NCBI GenBank assembly: GCA_945834545.1
Contig: CAMAHO010000055.1
Coordinates: forward strand, 1 to 11,706
Length of the DNA: 11,706 nucleotides
Reading direction: 5' to 3'
Source of the DNA: an uncultured Lachnospiraceae bacterium
GTDB lineage: Bacteria > Bacillota > Clostridia > Lachnospirales > Lachnospiraceae
Shown: positions 1 through 6,567 of the stretch, piece by piece
Numbering within the stretch: the first letter of the stretch is position 1
Layout: each line of letters opens with the position of its first letter
The notes under the pieces: model-generated
The model's input: the letters and a program-made list of their open reading frames with translations, nothing else
Told to the model about the DNA's origin: nothing
Databases searched by the model: none
Made by a program: the position numbers and the translations under genes

Positions 1-98
1 ATCTCAGTCATCTCAGCAAGGTTTGCGCCCTTACCACCAAGTAAGTTACGCATGGACATATTACCTTCTTTGAAGGTATAAACCCACTTGTTTGCCAT
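1..98 (-). CDS. ppdK: Pyruvate, phosphate dikinase, N-terminal fragment (runs off the left edge)
   Basis: Only the first 33 codons are in the window. The protein begins MANKWVYTFKEGNM and continues to LLGGKGANLAEM, which is the conserved start of pyruvate phosphate dikinase: the GGKGANLAEM stretch belongs to the N-terminal ATP-grasp nucleotide-binding domain. The enzyme interconverts pyruvate, ATP and phosphate with phosphoenolpyruvate, AMP and pyrophosphate; in clostridia it links glycolysis to PEP in the cytoplasm. The ATG at 96-98 has an excellent AGGAGG site at 108-113 with a 9-nt spacer, so the start is firm. The gene lies downstream of the sugar-nucleotide pair on the same strand but has its own candidate promoter about 110 nt upstream, so it is probably transcribed separately. 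Recognition rests on the N-terminus only. Confidence 0.93.
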   Translation of the reverse strand, partial: MANKWVYTFKEGNMSMRNLLGGKGANLAEMTE

Positions 99-177
99 TA
101 GTTTCTTCCTCCTAAATATATATTTTTGGATATGAGAGAATCCTCTTAGGTAGGGAATCCTCATAATCAGCTTAGTT

Positions 178-197
178 TGCGCTCAAAAATGAGCGCA
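178..197 (-). promoter_or_regulatory. Perfect 7-bp stem-loop at the 5' end of the ppdK leader
   Basis: The arms TGCGCTC (178-184) and GAGCGCA (191-197) are perfect inverted repeats around a 6-nt A-rich loop. With the -10 box at 205-210 the transcript should start near 198, so the stem would form at the very first nucleotides of the ppdK mRNA. Such a position suits an mRNA-stabilising 5' stem or a small operator just downstream of the promoter. No T-run follows on the minus strand, so it is not an intrinsic terminator. Further down the leader the 8-mer GAATCCTC occurs twice (138-145 and 155-162, plus-strand sense), 17 bp apart. Confidence 0.5.
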
Positions 198-204
198 CAT
201 ATTT

Positions 205-232
205 ATAATAACACAAAAACTCCAAAAGGCAA
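205..232 (-). promoter_or_regulatory. Candidate sigma-A promoter of ppdK
   Basis: Read on the minus strand there is a -35 box TTGCCT (227-232), a 16-nt spacer and a -10 box TATTAT (205-210); shifting the -10 by two bases gives TTATAA with 18 nt. The predicted start near 198 leaves a leader of about 100 nt before the ppdK ATG. The region is A/T rich and no other box pair in the 99-295 gap is better. Confidence 0.5.
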
Positions 233-295
233 CAAAAAAGTTTTCTTCTCTACAACAAAAAATCGCATCAATTCAACCGCGCCCTTCGCAAAAAA

Positions 296-727
296 TTACC
301 CTTCTTTCATAAGCTTGATATATTCATCGTAATCGCGGATGTACTCGTTTCCGTCATAATGCCTGCTGGCCAACACCAGCAAAATAGAATCCGGAGAAAA
401 GTCATACATGTCCTTCCAAAGCATAGGCGGAAGGTACAGTCCCATACCGGGTCTGTCCAGCTCAATAACCACAGATTCCGTTCCGTTATCTACCCTGACC
501 TTGCTCTTTCCACCCACATTGACCAAGAGAAATTCTGTCTCCTTGTTAGCGTGCTGTCCTCTGACTACGGTGTCATCAGAGCCATAGATGTAGAAAACCC
601 TCTTGATATCAAAGGGAATATCCATCCCTTCTCCCTCTATTACCACCAGATTTCCTCTTTCGTCACCCAGGTCTTTGAAATTTATAATCTTGTATTGTTC
701 TGTAATACCCATATCCCCTTGTATCAT
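296..727 (-). CDS. FdtA/QdtA-type cupin, dTDP-4-oxo-6-deoxyglucose 3,4-ketoisomerase family
   Basis: This 143-residue protein is one small cupin domain, close to the usual length of about 140. Family marks are DERGN (22-26), RVFYIY (43-48), RGQHANK (56-62), the glycine-rich GLYLPPMLW (96-104) and the C-terminal YIRDYDEY (129-136). Family members move the keto group of dTDP-4-keto-6-deoxyglucose from C4 to C3, preparing C3 for amination in the cytoplasm. The upstream neighbour, 44 nt away on the same strand, is the matching DegT aminotransferase, so the two form a dTDP-3-amino-3,6-dideoxyhexose pair (Fuc3N- or Qui3N-like; which epimer cannot be told). Odd point: most characterised members have HAHK in the RGxHxHK motif, whereas here the second histidine is Asn61. 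The ATG at 727 has only a weak GGAAA site; an in-frame ATG at 712 has AAGGGG but just 2 nt of spacing, so 727 is kept. Confidence 0.85.
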   Translation of the reverse strand: MIQGDMGITEQYKIINFKDLGDERGNLVVIEGEGMDIPFDIKRVFYIYGSDDTVVRGQHANKETEFLLVNVGGKSKVRVDNGTESVVIELDRPGMGLYLPPMLWKDMYDFSPDSILLVLASRHYDGNEYIRDYDEYIKLMKEG

Positions 728-771
728 TCACATTTTCCGAAAAGAATCCGAGAATGATTTTTCCTTTCCAT

Positions 772-1863
772 CTAGAATCCATTTAAAGCTTCAATCACAA
801 AGCTCTGTTCCTCCTCCGTCATTCCGTTATACATAGGAATGGACAAAACCGTGTCCGCATAGCGTTCCGTAATAGGATATGCTCCCTTCTGATACCCTAA
901 ATAGCCATAGGCTTCCGACAGGTGAGGTGGAATCGGATAATGAATAATCGTTCCTATCTCCCGCTCTGCCAAATACTGTATCAGTTCCTCTCTGCGATTG
1001 CAACGGATGACAAATTGATGCCACACATGGTCACAGCCTTCTGCTATGCCGGGCAAAGTGATTTCCTCATTGCGAAGCTCCCGCAAATACCGCTCCCCCA
1101 GCTTTTTTCGCTCAGCCGTCAGTTCTTCCATATGAGAAAGTCTGACACGAAGCAAGCCGGCCTGCAGCTCATCCAGCCTGGAATTGGCCCCCACAACTTT
1201 ATTGTAGTATCTCTTCTCACTTCCGTAATTGCGGTACATTCTCATATCTGCAGCAAGCTTCTCATCGTTTGTCACAATGGCTCCGGCGTCTCCAAAGGCG
1301 CCTAAGTTCTTGGAGGGATAAAAGGAAAAGCAGCCTATGTCTCCAAAGGTACCGGTAGCCTTCCCCTGAAAACAGGAATCGTGGGACTGCGCACAATCCT
1401 CCACCAGACGCAGCTTGTATTTTCTGCAAAGGTCAACCACCTTGTCCATACGGCTGGCCTGCCCATACAGATGCACCACCAAAATTGCCTTGGTCTTAGC
1501 CGTTATCTTTTCTTCGATTTTATCAACATCCATATTAAAATACTGGTCCGGTTCCACAAAGACGGGTGTCGCTCCGTTTATGGTAATGCCCATCACGCTG
1601 GCTATGTAAGTGTTGGCTTGAACGATAACCTCATCACCCTTTCCAATCCCCAACACTCGAAAGGCAAGCCAAAGGGCGTCCAAGCCACTGGCTAAGCCTA
1701 CGCAATACCGGGCACCTACATGGGAGGCGAACTCCCTTTCAAAGCTTTCTACCTCCTTGCCCAGCACATACCAGCCGGAGCGCAAAACCTCCAGTGCTTT
1801 ACTTTCCAATTCTTCTTGGTATCGTTCAAATCCTCTATCAAGACGATTCGCCATAATCTTCAT
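772..1863 (-). CDS. DegT/DnrJ/EryC1/StrS-family PLP sugar aminotransferase (FdtB/QdtB-like)
   Basis: The 363-residue protein is a complete fold-type I PLP enzyme of the sugar aminotransferase family, which transfers an amino group, normally from glutamate, to a nucleotide-linked ketosugar. Visible landmarks: RSGWYVLG (28-35), the PLP-phosphate region GLASGLDAL (56-64), VEDCAQSH (154-161) with Asp156 for the pyridine nitrogen and Gln159 stacking on the ring, and FYPSKNLGAFGDAGA (181-195) with Lys185 as the Schiff-base lysine. The start is set at the ATG ending at 1863 because GAGGG lies 8 nt upstream (1872-1876); a TTG at 1884 would add seven residues but has no such site. The next gene is an FdtA-like ketoisomerase, which argues for a 3-keto substrate. 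A strong promoter sits about 80 nt upstream. The sugar is likely for a cell-surface glycan, but no glycosyltransferase is in the window. The FdtB label comes from context; the family assignment is near certain. Confidence 0.93.
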   Translation of the reverse strand: MKIMANRLDRGFERYQEELESKALEVLRSGWYVLGKEVESFEREFASHVGARYCVGLASGLDALWLAFRVLGIGKGDEVIVQANTYIASVMGITINGATPVFVEPDQYFNMDVDKIEEKITAKTKAILVVHLYGQASRMDKVVDLCRKYKLRLVEDCAQSHDSCFQGKATGTFGDIGCFSFYPSKNLGAFGDAGAIVTNDEKLAADMRMYRNYGSEKRYYNKVVGANSRLDELQAGLLRVRLSHMEELTAERKKLGERYLRELRNEEITLPGIAEGCDHVWHQFVIRCNRREELIQYLAEREIGTIIHYPIPPHLSEAYGYLGYQKGAYPITERYADTVLSIPMYNGMTEEEQSFVIEALNGF

Positions 1864-1944
1864 ATAATAAACCCTCACGCCCAATGCTTTTCAACATTTC
1901 GGCTGATTTGTAGGGGTTTCCCCCTCAAACCACCGACAAAAAAG

Positions 1945-1973
1945 ATTATACCAAAAAAAAGCTTCCATGGCAA
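1945..1973 (-). promoter_or_regulatory. Strong sigma-A promoter of the fdtB-fdtA-like unit
   Basis: On the minus strand: -35 TTGCCA (1968-1973), a 17-nt spacer, and a consensus -10 TATAAT (1945-1950). The predicted start near 1938 gives a leader of about 75 nt to the aminotransferase ATG. It is one of the two best promoter matches in the window. Confidence 0.75.
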
Positions 1974-2004
1974 ACAACAAAAAAGCTCCAACAGCAAACA
2001 ACAA
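1970..2004. repeat. 11-bp direct repeat GCAAACAACAA in the divergent promoter region
   Basis: The 11-mer occurs at 1970-1980 and again at 1994-2004, 24 bp apart. The first copy overlaps the -35 box of the leftward aminotransferase promoter and the second ends one base before the -35 box of the rightward ABC-F promoter. This placement would suit a regulator shared by both genes, but the repeat is A/C rich and may be chance. Confidence 0.4.
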
Positions 2005-2005
2005 C

Positions 2006-2034
2006 TTTACACTTTTCATTTTTCGTGTTAGATT
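2006..2034 (+). promoter_or_regulatory. Candidate promoter of the ABC-F / PHP unit
   Basis: -35 TTTACA (2006-2011), a 17-nt spacer and -10 TAGATT (2029-2034), preceded by TG at 2026-2027, which makes it an extended -10. The predicted start near 2041 leaves a short leader of about 37 nt. A second possible -10, TATAAA at 2049-2054, has no good -35 partner. Confidence 0.55.
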
Positions 2035-2077
2035 GTTGAATATATGTGTATAAAAATAAGAAAGAAGAGGTTTTGCA

Positions 2078-3715
2078 ATGATTAGTGCTAACAATGTAAC
2101 CTTGCGAATCGGAAAAAAAGCTCTTTTTGAGGATGTCAATATCAAATTTACTGAGGGCAACTGCTACGGACTTATCGGTGCAAACGGTGCCGGCAAGTCC
2201 ACCTTTCTGAAGATTCTCTCCGGCAAGCTGGAAACCACAAAGGGCGATGTAACCATCACTCCCGGTCAGCGTCTTTCCGTTTTGGAGCAGGACCATTTCA
2301 AATACGATGATTGTGTTGTTATGGATACGGTCATCATGGGAAATGAAAGACTGTTCCAGATTATGAAGGAAAAGGATGCAATCTATGCAAAGGAAGATTT
2401 CTCTGACGAGGACGGCATCCGTGCCAGCGAATTGGAGGCTGAATTTGCGGAAATGGATGGCTGGGAGGCAGAGTCCAATGCTGCTATGCTGTTAAACGGC
2501 TTGGGCATTGATACTGAGTATCACTACTCCACCATGAAGGACTTGGAATCACCTATCAAGGTAAAGGTACTTCTAGCAAAGGCTTTGTTCGGCAATCCGG
2601 ACATTCTCCTGTTGGACGAGCCTACCAACCACTTAGACCTGGATGCTATTGCGTGGCTTGAGGAGTTTTTGATTAACTTTGAGAACACCGTCATCGTGGT
2701 GTCCCACGACCGTTACTTCTTAAATAAGGTATGTACTCACACAGCTGATATCGACTACGGCAAGATTCAGCTGTATGCCGGAAACTACGATTTCTGGTAC
2801 GAATCCAGCCAGCTTTTGATCAAGCAGATGAAGGAAGCCAACAAGAAGAAGGAAGAAAAAATCAAGGAGCTGCAGGAGTTTATCTCCCGTTTCTCTGCAA
2901 ATGCTTCCAAATCCAAGCAGGCTACCTCCAGGAAGAAGGCTTTGGAAAAAATTGAGCTGGATGAAATCAAGCCCTCCAGCAGAAAATATCCCTACATTGA
3001 TTTCCGTCCTGACAGAGAGATTGGAAACGAGGTGCTGACTGTAGAGCATCTTTCCAAGACAATCAACGGTGAAAAGGTGCTAAACGATATTTCCTTCGTG
3101 CTTGGTCGTGAGGACAAGGTTGCATTTGTGGGCAGCAATGAAATCGCAAAAACCACCTTATTCCAGATCTTGACCGGCGAACTGGCGCCTGACGAAGGCA
3201 GCTACAAATGGGGTGTAACCACCTCCCAGGCATACTTCCCAAAGGACAGCACGGAGGAGTTTGACAACGACCTTACCATCGTTGACTGGCTTACCGGCTA
3301 CTCTCCTGTCAAGGATGTGACCTATGTCCGCGGTTTCCTGGGCAGAATGCTCTTTGCCGGGGAAGACGGCGTGAAGAAGGTGCGTGTGCTTTCCGGTGGT
3401 GAGAAGGTACGTTGTCTCCTTTCCAAGATGATGATCAGCGGTGCAAACTGCCTACTCTTAGACGAGCCTACCAACCATCTGGATATGGAGTCCATCACTG
3501 CACTGAACAACGGTCTTATCAAATATCCTGGTGTGGCGCTCTTTAGCTGTCATGACCATCAATTTGTTCAGACCACTGCTAACCGCATTATGGAAATTCT
3601 TCCAGGCGGTACCTTGGTTGACAAGATTACCACCTACGACGAGTATCTGGCAAGCGATGAGATGGCCAGAAAGCGTACTGTATTCACTGCTAACAAAGAA
3701 GATGACGAGGATTAA
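2078..3715 (+). CDS. ABC-F family ATPase (YbiT-like), with one degenerate composite ATP site
   Basis: The 545-residue protein has two ABC ATPase domains joined by a charged, probably coiled-coil linker (about 228-300) and no membrane segments, which defines the soluble ABC-F class; these act on the ribosome E site rather than as transporters. NBD1 has Walker A GANGAGKST (34-42), Walker B ILLLDE (176-181) and His210. NBD2 has signature LSGGEK (438-443), Walker B LLLDE (459-463) and His492. Two motifs are off pattern: the NBD1 signature reads LESPIK (156-161) and the NBD2 Walker A reads GSNEIAKTT (352-360), with alanine before the lysine. In the head-to-tail ABC arrangement these two belong to the same site, so the other site (NBD1 Walker A plus NBD2 signature) stays intact. 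The linker and the SCHDHQF end resemble the YbiT clade, a translation-factor rather than an antibiotic-resistance group. AAGAGG at 2065-2070 with 7-nt spacing supports the ATG at 2078. The PHP gene follows after 8 nt. Confidence 0.92.
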   Translation: MISANNVTLRIGKKALFEDVNIKFTEGNCYGLIGANGAGKSTFLKILSGKLETTKGDVTITPGQRLSVLEQDHFKYDDCVVMDTVIMGNERLFQIMKEKDAIYAKEDFSDEDGIRASELEAEFAEMDGWEAESNAAMLLNGLGIDTEYHYSTMKDLESPIKVKVLLAKALFGNPDILLLDEPTNHLDLDAIAWLEEFLINFENTVIVVSHDRYFLNKVCTHTADIDYGKIQLYAGNYDFWYESSQLLIKQMKEANKKKEEKIKELQEFISRFSANASKSKQATSRKKALEKIELDEIKPSSRKYPYIDFRPDREIGNEVLTVEHLSKTINGEKVLNDISFVLGREDKVAFVGSNEIAKTTLFQILTGELAPDEGSYKWGVTTSQAYFPKDSTEEFDNDLTIVDWLTGYSPVKDVTYVRGFLGRMLFAGEDGVKKVRVLSGGEKVRCLLSKMMISGANCLLLDEPTNHLDMESITALNNGLIKYPGVALFSCHDHQFVQTTANRIMEILPGGTLVDKITTYDEYLASDEMARKRTVFTANKEDDED

Positions 3716-3723
3716 TTCTTTCT

Positions 3724-4572
3724 ATGGTAGATTTACATGTTCATTCCAACTGTTCTGACGGCACACTTTCACCCAAAGAACTGGTAGACTATGCAATACA
3801 GAAGAACCTATCTGCCTTTGCTCTCACCGACCACGATTGCGTGGACGGCTTAGACGAGGCGATAGATTATGCAAAAAACACGCCGGGAGCACCAATTGTG
3901 GTTCCCGGCGTAGAACTTTCCAGCGAATATTTCGGCAAAGATGTCCATATCGTTGGCTTATTTATGGATTATAAAAATAAGGCTTTTAAAGCACACCTGG
4001 ACAATTTCCTAGCCTCAAGAGAAGCCAGAAATCATAAAATGTGCCGTTTGCTCAGGGAAGGTGCAGGGATTGATATCACCTATGAAGCCTTACTGCAGGA
4101 ATTTCCAAATGCTGTGATTACACGAGCTCATTATGCAAAATATATGTTAGAGCACGGTTATATCAAGAGTATGAAGGAAGCCTTTGAGCGTTATGTTGGC
4201 GATCATTGCCCTTACTTCGTACCCCGGGAGAAACTTACTCCTGCGGAAGCTGTAAAGGTCATTTTGGATGCAGGGGGTGTTCCCGTTTTAGCACACCCCA
4301 TTCTCTATCACCTCTCTGACGCAAATCTGGACACCTTGGTATCCACCTTAAAAGAAGCAGGCCTCATAGGAATTGAAGCCATCTACAGCACCTACTCTCC
4401 TTCTGAAGAACGGGACATTAGACGTCTGGCTTCCAAATACAATCTGCTCATCAGTGGAGGTTCTGACTTTCACGGGGATAACAAACCCGGCCTGGACTTA
4501 GGTGTGGGGTACGGGAAGCTTTATGTTGATGATGAGATTTATGAAAACTTAAGGGCCATAGGGGACAAATAA
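3724..4572 (+). CDS. PHP-domain metal-dependent phosphoesterase (RNase AM / YciV-TrpH family)
   Basis: The 282-residue protein is a stand-alone PHP domain with all metal ligands in place: DLHVHSNCSDG (3-13; His5, His7, Asp12), LTDHD (34-38; Asp36, His37), PGVE (61-64; Glu64), His75, TRAH (133-136; His136), LAHP (189-192; His191) and SDFHGDNKP (247-255; Asp248, His250). Proteins of this architecture hydrolyse phosphoesters; the E. coli relative YciV (RNase AM) is a 5'-3' exonuclease that trims rRNA 5' ends, and others hydrolyse 3',5'-bisphosphonucleosides. The exact substrate here is inferred. The ATG is 8 nt after the ABC-F stop; the nearest GAGG (3707-3710) is 13 nt away, so translation may be coupled to the gene before it. 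No in-frame start lies upstream. The last codons form one arm of the terminator hairpin. Confidence 0.9.
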   Translation: MVDLHVHSNCSDGTLSPKELVDYAIQKNLSAFALTDHDCVDGLDEAIDYAKNTPGAPIVVPGVELSSEYFGKDVHIVGLFMDYKNKAFKAHLDNFLASREARNHKMCRLLREGAGIDITYEALLQEFPNAVITRAHYAKYMLEHGYIKSMKEAFERYVGDHCPYFVPREKLTPAEAVKVILDAGGVPVLAHPILYHLSDANLDTLVSTLKEAGLIGIEAIYSTYSPSEERDIRRLASKYNLLISGGSDFHGDNKPGLDLGVGYGKLYVDDEIYENLRAIGDK

Positions 4573-4597
4573 GCCCGTCCCCCATGGCCCTTTGGTT
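4551..4597. terminator. Hairpin terminator between convergent genes, overlapping the PHP stop codon
   Basis: The arms 4551-4566 and 4577-4592 pair over 16 positions with a single A/C mismatch at 4560, around a 10-nt loop that contains the PHP stop codon TAA (4570-4572). On the plus strand the stem is followed by a T-rich tail (TTTGGTTTTC, 4591-4600). On the minus strand the tail is AAGTTTTC-like and weaker, so the same hairpin may end both the ABC-F/PHP and iorA-iorB-paaK transcripts, whose coding regions stop only 29 nt apart. Confidence 0.7.
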
Positions 4598-4601
4598 TTC
4601 C

Positions 4602-5906
4602 TTATTGATATAAGTTTCTCTTATCTACGACACGAACTGCTTTGCCTTCGCTTCTTACGATTGTCTTAGGATCCACTACCTTTACATCCACCTTGATACC
4701 AAGCATGGACTTCAAGCCAGCTACGATTTCCTTTTCTCTCTGGGCTACAGTCTTGTCGTTTGCTGCAACCATCTCAGGAGTCAGCTCAACCTGAACTTCA
4801 ATGGTATCGTTGTTGCCAAGTCTGTCAACCACGATCTGGTAGTTTGCCTGGAAGCCCTGTTTTAACAAAACTGCCTCAATCTGAGAAGGCCATACATTGA
4901 CGCCCTTTACTACCATCATATCATCGCTTCTGCCGGTAGGCTTGTGCATACGAATATGAGTACGGCCACAGGAGCATTTCTTTCTGGTTAAATAGCAAAG
5001 GTCTCTTGTTCTGTAACGAAGAAGAGGGAAGGCCTTCTTGGTGATACAGGTAAATACCAGCTCTCCGACTTCACCCTCAGGAAGAACTTCTCCGGTATCC
5101 GGATTGATGATTTCAGGAATGAAATGATCCTCCTGAATATGCATTCCTGCCTGCTCCTCACATTCAAAGGATACGCCAGGTCCGGAAATCTCAGTCAAAC
5201 CATAAATATCATAGGCCTTGATGCCCAGAGTTTCCTCGATGTTATGTCTCATCTCCTCTGTCCAAGGCTCTGCGCCAAAGATACCGGCTTTCAACTTAAT
5301 CTTATCCTTTAATCCCTTTTCTGTAATGGTCTCACCTAAATTTGCTGCATAAGAAGGGGTACAGCAAAGGATGGTAGAACCCAAATCCTCCATAAACTGA
5401 AGCTGTCTTTCCGTATTACCGGAGGACATAGGCAGTGTCAAGCATCCCACTCTGTGAGAACCGCCATTTAATCCAGGGCCACCGGTAAAGAGTCCGTAGC
5501 CATAGCAAACATGCACCACATCTTCCTTGGTACCGCCCGCTGCCATAATCGCTCTTGCGCAGCAGTCCTCCCAGACATCCAAATCTGCCTGAGTGTAAAA
5601 AGCAACCACTCTTCTGCCGGTAGTACCGCTGGTTGACTGAATACGTACACACTCAGAAAGAGGCACACCCAATAAACCATAGGGATACTGATCACGCAAA
5701 TCGTCCTTTGTGATAAAGGGAAGCTTATGTAAATCCTCGATTCCCTTAATATCCTCCGGCTTTACCCCCTTTTCATCCATTTTCTCATGATAAAACTTCA
5801 CATTATCATAGACAAATTTTACCTGCTCCACCAGTCGCTCACTCTGCAATTTCTGCAGCTGCTCCACAGGCATAGTTTCAATTTCAGGCTGATAATAATT
5901 TCCCAT
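4602..5906 (-). CDS. paaK: Phenylacetate-CoA ligase family (PaaK-like) adenylate-forming enzyme
   Basis: The 434-residue protein matches the usual PaaK length. It carries the nucleotide-binding loop STSGTTGR (91-98), the adenylate-forming motif YGLTE (235-239), RYRTRDL (297-303), a CSCGR cysteine pair (311-315), GRSDD (325-329) and a C-terminal GKAVR (421-425) whose Lys422 is the probable adenylation lysine. It joins an aryl acid (phenylacetate, indoleacetate) to CoA with ATP going to AMP and pyrophosphate; beside IorAB it may run in reverse and yield ATP. The start is the ATG ending at 5906 because AAGGAG lies at 5915-5920 with 8-nt spacing; an ORF extension to 5960 adds 18 residues without a matching site and gives an atypical N-terminus. 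It is the last gene of iorA-iorB-paaK, 77 nt after iorB. The acid specificity cannot be read from sequence. Confidence 0.92.
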   Translation of the reverse strand: MGNYYQPEIETMPVEQLQKLQSERLVEQVKFVYDNVKFYHEKMDEKGVKPEDIKGIEDLHKLPFITKDDLRDQYPYGLLGVPLSECVRIQSTSGTTGRRVVAFYTQADLDVWEDCCARAIMAAGGTKEDVVHVCYGYGLFTGGPGLNGGSHRVGCLTLPMSSGNTERQLQFMEDLGSTILCCTPSYAANLGETITEKGLKDKIKLKAGIFGAEPWTEEMRHNIEETLGIKAYDIYGLTEISGPGVSFECEEQAGMHIQEDHFIPEIINPDTGEVLPEGEVGELVFTCITKKAFPLLRYRTRDLCYLTRKKCSCGRTHIRMHKPTGRSDDMMVVKGVNVWPSQIEAVLLKQGFQANYQIVVDRLGNNDTIEVQVELTPEMVAANDKTVAQREKEIVAGLKSMLGIKVDVKVVDPKTIVRSEGKAVRVVDKRNLYQ

Positions 5907-5983
5907 CTTGAAATCTCCTTCATTTGATTTATTGCTCGTCTTCTCTGGGAAACCCTCCATAAGAAAACGAAGTTTCGTACGTT

Positions 5984-6553
5984 TTATTCCCCTCTTCCAA
6001 GTAAGAAGGCCTTATGATTTAATTCTGCAAACTTGGCGGGAACACATTCGTCAATAGCCTTCTGCCACTTTTCCAAAGGAATGTCAAAATACTTGGACAG
6101 TCTGCCCATCAAAACGATGTTTACTGCCTTAGCAGAACCGGCTTCGTTTGCCAGTGTCAGACAATCCATAGCATCTACGTTGGCCCCGGTTGCCTCCAAT
6201 TTTGCAATCAAGTCCTTAGGATACTCCATAGCTCCGGTGACAACCGGCATGGGGTCTATCTCCTGGGTATTTACCACGATTCGGCCATCTTTTTTCAAAT
6301 ACTCCAAATATCTGGCAGCCTCCAGTTTTTCAAAGGATACAATGAAATCTGCCTGCCCCTTGTCAATAATCGGTGAGTACACCTTTTCTCCAAAACGCAC
6401 ATAAGTCACCACGCTGCCGCCGCGCTGGCTCATTCCATGAACCTCAGACACCTTGACATCATAGCCTTCTGTCAAAAGCAAATGTCCCAGAAGCTTACTG
6501 GCAAGCAGAGAACCCTGTCCGCCTACACCTACTATCATAATATTCTTTGTCAT
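5984..6553 (-). CDS. iorB: Indolepyruvate:ferredoxin oxidoreductase, beta subunit
   Basis: The 189-residue protein is the gamma-type (pyruvate ferredoxin oxidoreductase catalytic) domain of the two-subunit IOR enzyme. Landmarks are the Rossmann-like IVGVGGQG (7-14) and the highly conserved SEVHGMSQRGG (36-46). With IorA it decarboxylates aryl pyruvates oxidatively to aryl-acetyl-CoA, passing electrons to ferredoxin. The ATG at 6553 is chosen because GGGAGG (6563-6568) lies 9 nt upstream and the protein then starts with the typical MTKNIMIVGVGGQG; a start at 6592 would add 13 residues lying inside the end of iorA. The iorA stop codon (6568-6570) is 14 nt upstream and touches this binding site, which points to translational coupling and equal subunit amounts. 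Confidence 0.94.
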   Translation of the reverse strand: MTKNIMIVGVGGQGSLLASKLLGHLLLTEGYDVKVSEVHGMSQRGGSVVTYVRFGEKVYSPIIDKGQADFIVSFEKLEAARYLEYLKKDGRIVVNTQEIDPMPVVTGAMEYPKDLIAKLEATGANVDAMDCLTLANEAGSAKAVNIVLMGRLSKYFDIPLEKWQKAIDECVPAKFAELNHKAFLLGRGE

Positions 6554-6567
6554 CTTCCGGTACCTCC

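Noticed and set aside
233..295. Terminator after the FdtA-like gene
   Set aside because: T-runs are present on the minus strand, but the only stems are 3-4 bp with large loops, too weak to call.
1864..1884. TTG start for the aminotransferase adding seven residues
   Set aside because: No binding site fits the TTG, while the ATG at 1863 has GAGGG 8 nt upstream and gives the usual family start.
2078..3715. ABC-F protein as an antibiotic resistance determinant or as a transporter
   Set aside because: It has no membrane segments, so it is not a transporter. The linker and C-terminus resemble the housekeeping YbiT group; nothing points to ribosomal drug protection.
5907..5960. 18-residue extension of PaaK
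   Set aside because: Its peptide is unlike PaaK N-termini and it overlaps the strong AAGGAG site belonging to the ATG at 5906.
5964..5985. Small inverted repeat AAAACG/CGTTTT at the iorB stop codon
   Set aside because: A 6-bp A/T-rich stem with no T-run behind it is likely chance; the genes on both sides look like one operon.
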